64,000 nt of DNA from Enoplolaimus lenunculus (taxonomy: Eukaryota; Nematoda; Enoplea; Enoplida; Thoracostomopsidae), in assembly GCA_030248215.1 (NCBI GenBank), contig JASANG010003008.1:124001-188000 (forward strand), read 5' to 3'. The notes under the pieces are model-generated. The model was given only the letters and a program-made list of their open reading frames with translations, was not told where the DNA came from and did not search any database. A program made the translations under genes and the position numbers. Each line of letters starts with the position of its first letter. The stretch's first letter is position 1. Below are positions 44,196 to 55,350 of this stretch, piece after piece.

Positions 44196-44640
44196 CTGTA
44201 GAGACCCGAATAAAAGGGGGCAGGGACTAATATTTATTTGGCCTCTCCAGAGGGAACCCGCCTTGTTATTCGGTTACGGACTGTTGTTTCTTTTCCACCC
44301 ACGCTAGACTGCCCTTCGTTACTGATATATATCCGGTACAGCAATTATCCGTTGAATTAAACGTTTATTTGTCTTGTGTCAATCGCTTGAGCGATAATAC
44401 AAGGTTATACTTAGGAATGTACTTTCAGAATTTAAGTACGCTTTAAAGTTTCGAACTCAAATCTTTGGACCTGGAGTCATTTATGCGCTACAATTACCGA
44501 TAATTGACATTTATGGACTCTAATTAGGGTTTAGGGACTATATCCGCTTACGGACTCTTATTACGGACACGGACTCCTATTGATTAGGACTAAAATGGGG
44601 ACCCTCTCTTATTACCCACCTCTTATTCGGGTCACTACAG
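44196..44640 (+). mobile_element. TA-target miniature element, family A, full copy
   Basis: This 445-base element between TA dinucleotides runs from CTGTAGAGACCCGAATAA to CTTATTCGGGTCACTACAG. It is one of the best preserved copies. Confidence 0.85.
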
Positions 44641-45099
44641 TAGTCATTCAACCTTCCGAAATAACATACAGATTGCGCCGCTTGTAAAACCCTAGCAGAT
44701 ATGACTTCAGATTGTGGGATCACCCCCAGCTGCCTCGCGGTACTACCCTGATGTGCAACACTGTGATTGAAAGCGTGCAATCCAAAGTAAGTTAAATGCG
44801 GTTCTTAAACTAGGTAGTGCCGGACATGGTTAGGAGCAATTATAAGCGTTTATATTATAATGCAAAATCAATTTAGCAGCTTTTATATGCCAAAAACAAA
44901 CGGAAACCTAGTGATGTCAGCGAACGAGAAATTTCAGCACAGGTCTTCGCAACCTGGGCATTGATCTACGACGATATCACGGAGATGGTTACACGCAATG
45001 GCTTAAACAAAATTAAATTTACTAAACTACTTAAAAATATTCTTGTAAACGAATGAAATATAACGGAACTTCCACAATATTATGCGTATACCAGGTACC

Positions 45100-45250
45100 A
45101 TTTGAGAAAAAAGGATGATAGACACTGAAGCTTGTTGCACTTCAGAGTTCGTCCAATTAAAGTTTTTTGGCTTCAGTGTGCTGGCTGCTAAAGCTACTAA
45201 GCTTCAGTGTCCGACACGCTGAAGCCAAAAATGTTTTAGTAGAAAGCCCA
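45100..45250. repeat. CACTGAAGC palindromic repeat
   Basis: It has alternating ACACTGAAGCTT and GGCTTCAGTGT units. The same family, larger, is at 56520-56770, with the shared lead-in ATGCGTA-ACCAGGTA. Confidence 0.6.
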
Positions 45251-45521
45251 CTAAAGCAAACCATTCCCCAACTGCTATGAACTAAACGCTAGTTTTTTTC
45301 GGGTTTCATAATCGTGCACAATGTATTAAAAACTGATATTAAAGGCTTATAATTTTGACAGTTTTGCGTGAAAAATCTTAACTAAAAGCTTCAAAGTTTA
45401 AATAATTTCAAAACAATTTGACAGAAAATATCGTGATGTTACACAAATTCAAATAGAGGACAAAACGTTTCCAGGCGAAGACAAATGATTTCTAGAGGCA
45501 CTGGGCTCTCATGATCTGCTT

Positions 45522-45727
45522 GGCCAATGTTACTTTAAGGGACACAACAGTAGATTAAGCGTATTTCTAAGCCTAAGCCTAAGCCTACGCGTTGCAAAAA
45601 AATGTGTTCCTAAGCCTACGTCTAAGCTTAAGCCTAAGTCTAAGCAGAAAAATGTAACCTAGAATCTAAACATACTCTTTTATAGACCCACCAGAAATTT
45701 GAACGCCCCTTAAAAGTAACATGGGCC
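45522..45727 (-). mobile_element. TTAGGC-carrying element, family B
   Basis: It has GGCCAATGTTACTTTAAGGG / CCCTTAAAAGTAACATGGGCC-type ends and flanks ATCTGCTT / ATCTACTT (7 of 8). There are two hexamer blocks split by a GCGTTGCAAAAAAATG spacer. Confidence 0.85.
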
Positions 45728-45780
45728 ATCTACTTTTTGGCAACGAAACTGTTTGAATTTTATCCGCACTGACAGGTACA

Positions 45781-45987
45781 CTGCAAAAAATGATGAGTCA
45801 AATTGACTATCTCCGAAATAGGCTCAACGGGACTACACAAACTGAGTCAAATTCGATTCCGCTGGAGTCAAAGGTGCGCTTCAATGAGTCAAATGTGACT
45901 CTGGCGGAGTCGAATTTGACTCAATATGAGTACTCCCGTATAGCCCATTTCGGAGAGAGTCAATTTGACTCACCATTTTTTGCAGTG
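45781..45987. mobile_element. Palindromic TA-target element, family H (GAGTCAAATTGACTC type)
   Basis: CACTGCAAAAAATGATGAGTC faces GACTCACCATTTTTTGCAGTG, flanked by TA. The interior is nearly perfectly self-complementary, with CTCCGCCAGAGTC / GACTCTGGCGGAG arms. Confidence 0.83.
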
Positions 45988-46838
45988 TATGCTGTCGTGT
46001 AATCGAAGCTTTTTATCATCTTTTTATCGCTTGTGATTGATCTGTGCGTTTAATATCTAAAGCAATAGATGGTACATGGTAACAGTAATAACACGGTTTT
46101 TATGAATTAAAAAAAACCCGAAATATAGACCTATAAAATGCGTTCTACCCGGCAGCGACATCAAAATACTTTGAATACCGTCTGAGATATATTTAGCACA
46201 GTTTATCCTGAACCTCAGTTTTAGTACACTTATTTCACAGGCAGTAAAATAAACCTTAATAGCAGACGCGTGGCGAATAGAGACGCCGCTGGGTGTGTGA
46301 ATTTTGCCCCGGCGGCCGCTGAACTGGGGCCCAAATTTAACGGTAATCTTTAGTTTATTTGTTGCGTCTTGAAGAGTCGAATACAAGCGAAAATGGTTTG
46401 GTTATTCAAAAAGTATCTATAAAAATGCGATTGTGTGGATTAAGGCATCGCGTCCACTTGGAGTTTTATTCAACAAGCAAAAACAGGTTTGTTTAGCAGT
46501 AAACGGCTAATGTAACTGAAAGACAACGCATTCTTACAGAAATATCCATTGTTGCCTCGGTTGGTACCGGCTCCGGTCATGGTAAAATTTTTGGCCCAGC
46601 CCGAGGCAGTTATAGCACCAAGAAACGGGGTCAAAAAATCACACTTTTATTAATTTGAATTAAATTTTGAAATCTAAGAATTCTTACCTCTACATTTATG
46701 GGATAACGATAGGATATAGACCTTTTTTACACGGGCGTGTTGAGAATGAACAACAAGATGCTGTAGCCCTCAAGACGAATTCATTTCTGACATGTAAGGA
46801 CGTTGCATAAGTAAACGACAGTTAACGCTTAATATTAA

Positions 46839-47101
46839 CCCTTTCTCACATGAATATTTTCTATTTCCCCTGAGACCTACTTTTATGCTAGGATTCGAAC
46901 TCGGGTGACTGGCGTGGGAGGCGTATACCATCACCACTCAGCTATAGGAGCTTGACGTTTGAGCCCGAGGGGGCTTTCACGTCTTGTGGTGATTTAGTAC
47001 TATGTATACGTGTTGCTATTGTTAAACACGGTGCGATATACATTATTTAACGTATATAAAATGCGCTTAGTTGCCTATAGGCAACTCAATGGGAGAAGGG
47101 G
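46839..47101 (-). mobile_element. TTAA-flanked miniature element with tRNA-Gly-like interior, family C
   Basis: It is the same length (263 bases) as the copy at 18621, also between TTAA sites, with CCCTTTCTCACATGAA and CAATGGGAGAAGGGG ends. The two copies are highly similar throughout, which suggests recent spread. Confidence 0.85.
46884..46955 (-). other. tRNA-Gly(CCC)-like segment inside family C
   Basis: The minus strand reads an A-box-like TAGCTGAGTGGTGATGG, an anticodon-region match CGCCTCCCACGC identical to eukaryotic tRNA-Gly-CCC, and a B-box-like GAGTTCGAATCC in correct order and spacing. The T stem and acceptor pairing are poor, so it is a tRNA-derived RNA polymerase III promoter rather than a functional tRNA. 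The related segment at 18670-18733 has the same order. Confidence 0.65.
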
Positions 47102-47272
47102 TTAATATTGTCCCAAAACCCAATTGAGTTATACAACTGTGAACAGTTTCGAGACAGAAACGAGTCAATAGCCCAACGCAAGTTTTAGCACCAAATGCTT
47201 GCCAAAATTGATGTTTTCTAGACTAAACAAGCCGGGTCGAAACATTGATAACAAGGGCAAATTTTCAATGTG

Positions 47273-47474
47273 CAGTGTAAAAATGGTGAGTCAAATTGAC
47301 TCTCTCCGAAATAGGCTTTTCCTGACTACACAAACTGAGTCAAACTCGACTCACTGAGCGATTCAGTGAATCGAATTCGATTATGGCGGAGTCGAATTTT
47401 GACTCAATTTGTGTAGTCAGGAAAAGCCTATTTCGAAGAGAGTCGTCAATTTGACTCACCATTTTTTGCATTGT
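47273..47474. mobile_element. Palindromic element, family H
   Basis: It has the same arms as the 45781 copy, including AAATAGGCTTTTCCTGACTA and its complement, and terminates CACCATTTTTTGCATTG-TA. Confidence 0.8.
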
Positions 47475-47762
47475 ACATGCTATGCCCTCATTCCATTTTA
47501 TACTCTAAATGTTGAAAACAAAATATTAAAAATCAAGCAAGCTGAACGCAGGTTTCTAAATTGCAGCACTAAACTCTGATTGTCCGACAAAATTCAGCCT
47601 GGCGCAAATAAAGTTGCATATCAAGGTATATCCCTTGCGAGTTTGTTCAAAAATTGTAGGATTTTTAAAATTCTATCATTTTCTCGGCTTCTAATTTATG
47701 GCTCTGTTTAATCATGCCATATTCAAATTTTATTCTTCAGATGTTCTCTATTAAGTGACACC

Positions 47763-47925
47763 AAGCCCGCGCCCAGCTCACCCTGGTAGGAAGGGCTGAA
47801 AATTTTCAGGAGTGACATACAAGGATTTTCGATGACTTAATACAAACAAGGTAGAAAATTTTCTGAAGTGGGGTCGTAACAATTTTTCTAGAGGGGGCTA
47901 AGCCCCCTGTCTGCCTGCCTGAGGG
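47763..47925 (+). mobile_element. Family D copy
   Basis: It has the CGCCCAGCTCACCCTGGTAG start, the GATTTTCGATGACTTA core and the GGGGGCTAAGCCCCC near-end. Further copies or pieces are at 1709-1870, 7893-8035, 12188-12295, 33972-34111, 48389-48545 and 49625-49665. Confidence 0.72.
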
Positions 47926-48902
47926 CGTGAGTGTAACTCTCACACCTACGAAAACGGCTTAGACAAACGCTTTAGGCCTTAGATATAAGTAAGCTTGTAC
48001 TAAACTTTAACATGAACTAAAACCTAAGCGTAGCTGTACGGAGACTATTCACGGGTCTAAAATTGTACCATTTTCCGCTTAAGTGTTTGGAACTCCAGCT
48101 TCACAGCTTTTTATCTTCAGTTGTTTCTTGTCTGTTCATTTGAATGCCAAAGAACACGAGAACTGACAAAAAATAACTGCTTAAAAACATGGCTGTACAA
48201 TTTTAGTCTGGATCAAGTAAAAACTGACTATTAAATGGAACAGTTATAACAAAGGTAACTAGAAACGGTATTTTGAAACATGTTTATTGTATGTTTCATG
48301 CTCACCAGGCGGTAATAGAAACAGGAAACGGCTATAGATGCATGTGTACAGTTTTTAGCTTTTCCAGGTACAAAAGAGTTGACTGTCAGACCCGTAGCTA
48401 GAGGACGACTAGGGCGGGTTTAGCCCGAGGCACAAAAAATTTTGGCTCCCCGTAGAAAACTTTCCACTTCGAATAGAAGTCAACGCAAAAGCTTGCGTGC
48501 CCCTACTTAAAATTTTTAGCCCGCAATACCACGTGATTACAAGCCTGTTGACGGTGTAGGAATGCTAGTTTAGTTACAGGCCGCTGCGTGTGTATAACAC
48601 AGCTATAAACGTTGGCTTTTATGACCTATTTTATGCCAAGCGTAAATTTGCGTTTAGTTTTCGTAACCATTTTTTCTCAAAAAATGCGTAAATGTTGAAA
48701 GTTGCAAACTACCATGCATAAATTTATGATTTTGTAAAATTCTCTCTGGATACCCCCAATAGCGAAATCATCATCCGAAAATATATTTTACCAAAATTAA
48801 GAAAAGTGTAACCGAAATCTGAAATTGATACAGATCCGAATAACAGGAGGGACTGATGTTTAGTTTGCCTGTCAATAAGACACGCTCTTGACTATTCGGT
48901 TA

Positions 48903-49178
48903 CAGACAGAGGCACATCCAAAATCTTCTGACGGGGGAGGGAGCGGGCTTGCAAATGTTATGAAATGAAAAAATTGTAAGGTATTGACATAGTCATTTTA
49001 TCACCAAGCAATATTCTTGGGGGAAAACTGTAACGTATCACCAAACATTTTCTAAGGGGAAAATAAATTGTAATGTTTTATCACAAAAATTTGTGAGGGT
49101 AAAAATTGTGCTTTTATAAAAAAATTTTCTGGGGGGGGGGGAATTGTAAGGTCACAAAAATTTCTGTGTGTGTCTCAC
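48903..49178 (-). repeat. GGTAAGGTCCCTACC interspersed repeat, family F
   Basis: This repeat carries several spaced blocks of 'AAATTTT...AAAATGGTAAGGTCCCTACCTTACAATTTTT' type. Copies are at 12285-12425, 34165-34435, 42232-42500 and here. Ends resemble CGGATCCAGAG, so it is probably another hAT-derived miniature family. Confidence 0.62.
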
Positions 49179-49208
49179 CGCATTTGAATTGACAATATAT
49201 ACCTTGAG

Positions 49209-49384
49209 TAATCAAATGTAGATTAAGCGTATTCCTAAGCCTAAGCCTAAGCCTAAGCGTTGCAAGAATGTCTTCGTAAACCTAAGCCTAAACCTAATCC
49301 TAAAGCAAAAAATATAATGTAGAATCTAAACTTACTCCTTTATAGACCCACCAAAAACCTGGACGCCCCTTAAAGTAACATGGA
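49209..49384 (-). mobile_element. TTAGGC-carrying element, family B, one end lost
   Basis: It is closely related to the copy at 45522-45727 (same spacer and the same CTCCTTTATAGACCCACC landmark). It lacks the left terminal repeat. Confidence 0.75.
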
Positions 49385-49679
49385 CGTAAATTTTTATACC
49401 TGCTTTTCCCTAAAATCTTTTAAGCAGAAGTATACTTAAACGTATGCAATTGTCTATAGCTTGACTCCTGTTTGAACCTGTAGATTGTCATCCAACCTGC
49501 TATTTAAAAAGCACATTCAAATTCAGCGCTGAAGTCATATTCTGGTTTCAGCTAAACAACATTAATCTTAATGTCTGTAATACACGAGTGGTTTTGTGCG
49601 TGACAGTTTGTGGAAGTTTGAATCAGGCCCGTAGCCAGCTCAGAGGTGTAAGTGGGTAAAGATTTTTCCCGAGTTGTGT

Positions 49680-49770
49680 TTTACCCGCGGAAATTTTATT
49701 TTCTTACCCGCGAGTATACCCGCGCAAAATTCTTTTACCCGCAAAATCCCTTTACCGTTACCGACCTTAC
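49680..49770. repeat. TTTTACCCGC cluster
   Basis: Five to six TTTACCCGC-type words within 90 bases, separated by 12 to 25 bases, immediately after a family D left end. Confidence 0.6.
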
Positions 49771-50058
49771 CTGCGCTTATCTTTTTGCGTTGAATACAAT
49801 TTTGCAATTTTACAGCAGATAGATGTTACTCACTCGAATTACGTTACAAGGCCTTTTATCCGTAACTTTCAAAACAATCCATTAAGCAAAAAAATGTAAC
49901 ACCGGATATTGCACTTTAAGCACACCCATCACTGTTAAAACTAGGTTGTTTGCCGATGGATAATCAGTGAATCGTTAAGCTTAGGTTTAGGAATATGCTT
50001 AGTCTACTGTTACCGCCCTAATAAAACCATTGCCTCTACATTGGCCGTACTCTATATG

Positions 50059-50222
50059 TTACACAGTGGCGTAGCCAAGTGGGAATGGTTTGGGGTCCAT
50101 CTGCACTTTGTGATTTTTGTCCAACGGTTTTTAGGAACTGTTTCAGTTGGTAACACAGGCAGCTCCCATTGCGAAGTTTTGTTGATCGGAATCACTCCCT
50201 TCCCAAATTCCTGGCTACACCA
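50059..50222 (+). mobile_element. CAGTGGCGTAGCC hAT-like element
   Basis: It has CAGTGGCGTAGCCAAGTGGG and TCCTGGCTACACCATTG ends. No clear 8-bp duplication was found. A fragment of the same interior (TTTGTGATTTTTGT...CAGTTGGTAA) recurs at about 51395-51490. Confidence 0.68.
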
Positions 50223-50689
50223 TTGATATGGTAATACAAATTTACAGTAATTCTAAATAATCTAACAGTCTAGAAGGCTTGTAATCCAATAGGGATGTAA
50301 ACTAAGACATTGTAGGTTTTAGCACTAAAATGGCATTTGATTTCTCTGTGCGTCTTAACATCGGTTAGGCGTAAGAGATTGATGTACTAAAGTTTTTATA
50401 GAGTAACCTGATATAATCAATTGTAATTTGCCTAAAGTTATTCGCTGCCAGGAAACCCTTGTTCTATAACTGTCAGATTGTATACATATTTATTCAAAAA
50501 TAGACAGTTCGAGTGAAAAACAGCAAAAATAGCACAGATTAGTAATAGTAATAAACTAAAAACTAAAAGTTAGCTGAGTAATTTTATAGACTGTATGTCT
50601 GTAGCTATTGTAATAAATCTATACGTAGTCAAGAACGAAAATGAACTATTAAACTTGAAAAGGAACTAAAACCAAATACGGGTACAAAC

Positions 50690-50880
50690 CATTGATGGTT
50701 TCACGGAAGGGTCGTCACCCCGAGGGCTACGCCCTTCCTCAACACGGTTCAAAATCAAGATTTTGTTTATATGGTTTCGCACTAAAAAGGCGTTCGGTTT
50801 CTCGGCCGCTTATTTTCACTATTATAAATCGCTCGGCTACCACAATTTTAGAAATTTCTGGATCCGCCACTGTCTGGTTC
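50690..50880. mobile_element. Putative hAT-like miniature element
   Basis: It ends in GAAATTTCTGGATCCGCCACTG, the complement of the CAGTGGCGGATCC terminus, and begins CATTGATGGTTTCACGGAAGG. GC-rich interior with the 'CGGCCGCTTATTTTCACTATT' segment. No duplication was found. Confidence 0.5.
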
Positions 50881-51024
50881 ATCTAAAAACAACCAAAATT
50901 TTCAAAACAAAACAGATGCATTGACATGCAATGGTTTTAAGAATTGGACGTTGATAATTAGGTCTGATATTTTCATCGATGACAACATGTCACGCACATA
51001 CAAGTGTTTCCAAGCGAACCGGAG

Positions 51025-51162
51025 CTAATACAGGGTCGTTTCGATGGGTGCCTGTGACACATCCCCATTTCGTATCATTCTCGTGGCGAAGCGTACAAAC
51101 ATCATTCGCTTATACCAAGCATTCCTTGCATTTTTAGCGAGCATATCAGCGTATCCTATAAC
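51025..51162 (-). CDS. Putative terminal exon, unknown protein
   Basis: After an acceptor (TTGACAG) a single frame stays open for 45 codons to a TAG stop. The peptide is VIGYADMLAKNARNAWYKRM then MFVRFATRMIRNGDVSQAPI and ETTLY. Its basic, amphipathic character resembles a C-terminal tail or a juxtamembrane segment. It lies downstream of the putative first exon at 52397-52593 on the same strand and may end that gene. I do not recognise the family. No AATAAA was confirmed just downstream. Confidence 0.4.
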   Translation of the reverse strand, partial: VIGYADMLAKNARNAWYKRMMFVRFATRMIRNGDVSQAPIETTLY

Positions 51163-51526
51163 CTGTCAATCCAAATAGAATTTTTTCTAAATCTGCCCCT
51201 AAGTCAAAGTTGCTCGCTGGAGCTACAACGTTGAACGGCCCGCTGTTAATTTTAGCATGTTATCAGCGTGACTAGAAATGTAAATGAGTATTGATTGTGA
51301 AACGCGTGAACACCAGCTAAATGCAGCACCAAGTCGTAAACGCGAGAAAATTGCAACGCGATTTGCGAAGCCACATGAAATCAACGACATGGGGGAACGG
51401 TCTAATTTTGTGATTTTTGTTTAGGATTTTGAAACTTATTCAGTTGGTAATACATTAAAGGCCTCCTTTGAAAATTTTATAACTCTGGGTTTCCAAAATC
51501 CTAGCAGCAACCGTGAACGAGACTCG

Positions 51527-51897
51527 GGCTAGTAGCCAAGGGGGCCCCGGGGGAGCTCAGCCCCCCCGGGAAAATTTTGTCCAACCCTTTCCATCATGCT
51601 TGGACGTCATTAAAACCCTTGAATGACTATCCTGAAATTTTTTAGCCCTCCTAGCAAAGTGAGCTGGCTGAAGGCCTGACTAAACAGAGCCGAGGAACCG
51701 ATTTTGCCGTATTGCTTTACTAACGTATATAGCGGGCTTGTAGCCAAGGAGGGGCCATGGGGAGCTCAGCCCCCCTGGGAAAATTTTGTCCCACCCTAGA
51801 AAATTGTCAACTTTCCTTGCATGTCATTAATCCCTTGAATGCCCCTCCTGAAAAATTTTTAGTCCTCCTAACAAGGTAAGCTGGCTACAGGCCTGCC
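51527..51897 (-). mobile_element. Two family D copies in direct orientation
   Basis: Copies at about 51527-51680 and 51731-51897 share the GTAGCCAAGG...GGGGAGCTCAGCCCCCC layout. They are more like each other than like other copies, so one may derive from the other by local duplication. Confidence 0.75.
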
Positions 51898-52148
51898 GAG
51901 ACTGCGTTTCGCGGTAAAGCCAAAAACAATTGAAATAACAAAAATTAGTTCAATTTACTTTAGCATGAAAATACATCATAACCAGTCCTTTAGCAATTTT
52001 TGTTTTCCCATTCCTCTATACGCCTCACAGTCAGATGTATTTATTGCTGTTGGCTGCCTAATTTGTGAGCAATCATGTACGTAGCTGACGGTTGGGTTTC
52101 GAATGAAAGAAGATTTCACGACTTGTACAGTTCTTCCGCAATTTGGCC

Positions 52149-52295
52149 CATGTAAAGAATAGGGGCGGACAGTTTTCCACGGAACCTCAATAAAGTAAGT
52201 TTTGCGTTAAACAAATTTTTGCTTAGGTTTAGGCTTAGGCTTATGAATTTTTATACTACTGTTGCAGTCCTGTTCTATACATTGGACCATAATTT
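52149..52295 (+). mobile_element. TTAGGC-carrying element, family B, short copy
   Basis: It has GGCCCATGTAAAGAATAG and TTCTATACATTGGACC ends, with only three hexamers between. No convincing target duplication remains. It lies just 3' (gene sense) of the putative exon at 52397-52593. Confidence 0.7.
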
Positions 52296-52396
52296 TATTC
52301 TTATTTCTAAGCCTATGTTATCCGAAATTCTGAGACCTTAAATTAAAACTGTTTGAGAAATTGTGCGAGAGCCGAGAAGTAGCGTATAAAACTAAC

Positions 52397-52593
52397 CCTG
52401 CACTCGCTTCAATCAACGATAATTGATTCCATAGATGAGGAAATAGTTTGTTTCCGTTTGTCAGATAGCCGTCATCTTTAGAATTGTTGGCATCACCAGA
52501 AGCGCTCTCGTTAAACCTGTGTAGCTCAATGCCGCCGTGTCCGTCATGGTGTTTGACGTGTCGTGAACTATGCTGCGATGCAGACGGCTTCAT
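52397..52593 (-). CDS. Putative first coding exon, unknown protein
   Basis: An ATG opens 65 codons plus two bases before a plausible donor (GTTAGT). The peptide is polar and His-rich (MKPSASQHSSRHVKHHDGHG) and ends in a more hydrophobic segment (LFPHLWNQLSLIEASA). The composition looks like the cytosolic N-terminus of a membrane or adaptor protein, but I recognise no family. Base composition is richer in GC than the surrounding DNA. It ends in phase 2 and does not join directly to the exon-like frame at 51025-51162, so either intermediate exons exist or the two are unrelated. Confidence 0.45.
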
Positions 52594-52599
52594 CCGTTT

Positions 52600-54300
52600 T
52601 GATAAATTTAAACGTAATTAGTAAAATTCGGTATTATATTTCATAATTAATAAGTGAATCTTAAACTGTATAATCGAACATATGTCTTTGCCCAAATACT
52701 TGACTATATATATACAACTTGGACCTAATTGTTACCGAAAAGCATGTTTTTGTCAAATTTTGCCAGAACATTAAGTGCAATTAACGTTAATTTATGTCAA
52801 ATCGCGGCATGGGTGTGTTACTTTAGTAAATCTGCATAATTAATAAAATTTCTAAGATATATACATATATACAATATATACATATATATATTATATATAC
52901 ATATATACATATATATTTCGTAGTTAATAAACTGAGTTCTATGAAACCGAATGTTATGTTTGCTTTAAGTTCGTAACAAAATTAAATATGGTTCTTATAC
53001 CGAGACTAACGACTGGTAAATTTTGCCAAAAAACAAACTGCTATTAACGCTAATTCAGTATTCAAACCAGACTATGGTCTAATATATTAACTTTCGGGTA
53101 AGCAACTCGCTATTACAAAAGCCTTGTATATATTTCAATAACAACATCGCGAACGATAAAAAGATTGAATGTGGCAATTACATTTAGCTGAAAGATATTG
53201 TGTTCTGATAGAAAATTTATAACTCAAATAAAGCTCGGTGATTTAGGTTTCAGCTAATTTTTAGCAACCAAATCAGTCTTTAAACCCGAAAACAGATATT
53301 CAACACAATGGTTAAAGCGTGATTTTATTGATTGGCATGACCTGAAAATCGTTAATATTTTCTTAAGCAAATCAATTAGCTTGAAGCTAAAAGTAAAAGA
53401 ACGCATAAATTTGGGATTGCAACGGCTGTACGAATAGAATATTTGTTTCTGGCCAAGCATTTTACTATTCGTTGAATTTCAGCAATGAATTGTGTTATAT
53501 TTGACAAATATATAATACCAAACCTTTTGTTTCAGTGACTTATGTGTGCATTCAGGCTATGGCCTACAACACGAAAAAACCAAAATTGTGCATTAATTTT
53601 CGGTACGAAAATTGCATTTGTCTTCTCACTCACATCACCCGCGACCTTTTTCACTGATATAGCGCGCGGCCTCTTATATAAGGTATACACCATTCGACCG
53701 CCATCAAGAAAAATTATCCATTGCCACTCATTAATTCAACCTCGCCATGCTAGCAACTAATGAACCAAAAGCCAAAACAAACAAATTGTAAATTAAGGTA
53801 TATTTTGCCTTGAATGGCAGGGATACCATTCTGTGCATTTGACCTTGTACCATCTGACCATCGGTTCCTATCGTTAGGTGCTGCAATGTTTTTTAGACGA
53901 CAACATGAATTTTCTGACAAATTTATACCAAATACAAGTGCACAAAATTTTACTTTTCAGTTAAAAGCTCAATGTATAGGGTACTTTTTAATTTAGATAC
54001 AAATAACTTACAGCCCCACACACCCTTGTTCTCGCGTACCTGGCTAATAGCCGATAAATGATTTACGTTGTATATATACGCCTTTGTAAAACTGACATTC
54101 AATTAGATTCAACTAATATGTCAGTCGCAGCTGTAAATTTGAGAACATTTAGAAAATATGCCGTTTTAGTACGGTGTTTTCGTATTAATGTATCATCAAC
54201 AAGAGAAAATAATATTAATCCTTTTCATAAAACAATTTTTTCGCGTTTAAAGATGAGAACAAATTTTTCACTGATTTTTCTTCACATTTGCTAACTATTA
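52600..54300. other. Unassigned AT-rich stretch
   Basis: It lies upstream of the putative exon at 52397-52593. The only points of note are the microsatellite at 52857 and a TTATATAA word at 53673-53680 next to a GCGCGCGGCC segment. That could be a core promoter for either strand. Open frames of 60-78 codons show no recognisable domains. Confidence 0.5.
52857..52921. repeat. ATATACAT microsatellite
   Basis: An imperfect ATATACATATAT array with an inverted symmetry, in unassigned DNA upstream of the putative exon at 52397-52593. A shorter TATATACAT hairpin-like array is at 60926-60976. Confidence 0.85.
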
Positions 54301-54314
54301 ATGTTTGTTACTTT

Positions 54315-54506
54315 GGCCCACTTTAAAAGGCGTCCCGATTTCTAGTGTGTCTATAAAATAGTAGGTTTAGATTCTAGATTACATGTTTTTGCTTGCGCTT
54401 AGGCTTAGGCTTACGCTTAGGCATTCATTTTTGCAACGCTTACGCGTACGCTTAGGCTTAGGAATACGCTTAATCTACTGTTACGCCCCTTAAAGTAACA
54501 TAGGCC
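54315..54506 (+). mobile_element. TTAGGC-carrying element, family B
   Basis: It has GGCCCACTTTAAAAGG / CCTTAAAGTAACATAGGCC-type ends and flanks GTTACTTT / GTTAGTTT (7 of 8). The interior hexamers include GCTTACGCG variants. Confidence 0.83.
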
Positions 54507-55164
54507 GTTAGTTTTATACCCTTCAAGTCACGGTAGGATGTGATATTTCTGTTGGATAGGCTTAATAGCTGTGTTCGCAGCTGGAATATTGAATTGGAGT
54601 GTACAAATTATGTTGAGTTGATAAAACTAAACTACTGCAGCGCAACGTTCTCAATTAATTTGTTCAAGATTGCATCTCTTAATTTGAAGAACGGTTGCTA
54701 GCGTACACAAAGATGAAAGTAGGGCGTGGGGTCCCGTGAGGCCTATGGGATCTCATGAGACGGCGGGCGACGAGTCGAAATTGATCGCCTCATGCCACAG
54801 GCCGTCCCATAAGGGGCAAAAAATGACAAAAACGAACATGAATTTCTCACGGTTTTGAAATCTTTAGCTCAAAAGTAATAAGCTGAACGCTGAATCTTAT
54901 TTTGGCAGACTAAGTAAATAAATCGTTTAGCATACATCGAATTAATCTAGTGCACCGCGTCCTAAATTCAGTTTAAAATTGTACTAAATGAGTAAAAGTT
55001 GCGAGACTTCAAAATAGTTTTATTGCATAAAATTATGAAAATCAACATAAAAATCGCTAAAATTCTGTTAATTTTTTGTTATATAACTGCTACTGTTGTG
55101 GGTAATATGAGCGGCAATTTTTTTCGCGGGGTCACATGAGACAGCTACAAATAGTATCCTACAC

Positions 55165-55350
55165 TGTGAATTCCTCAGCTACCGAGTTGGTTATTTGTGA
55201 ATTAATATCAGTGAACATTAAGTCATTGTAGTTGAGTTGATTCTCACTTTGAGTTGAGGTGACTCTGGGTGAGTTGATCAATTAAGTCAGAATGAATTGA
55301 ATCATCTCAAAATTCTGAGTTAAAATTAACTCACTGAAATTTACAGTGTA
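55165..55350. mobile_element. Palindromic TA-target element, family G
   Basis: TA-CACTGTGAATTCC at the left and AACTCACTGAAATTTACAGTG-TA at the right bracket a shortened GAGTTGA-rich interior. Confidence 0.72.

Noticed and set aside
46057-46386. 109-codon minus-strand frame
   Set aside because: No recognisable domain and no consistent splice signals.
46884-46955. Functional tRNA-Gly gene
   Set aside because: A and B boxes and the anticodon region are good, but the T stem and acceptor stem do not pair properly and the segment is part of a repeated element.
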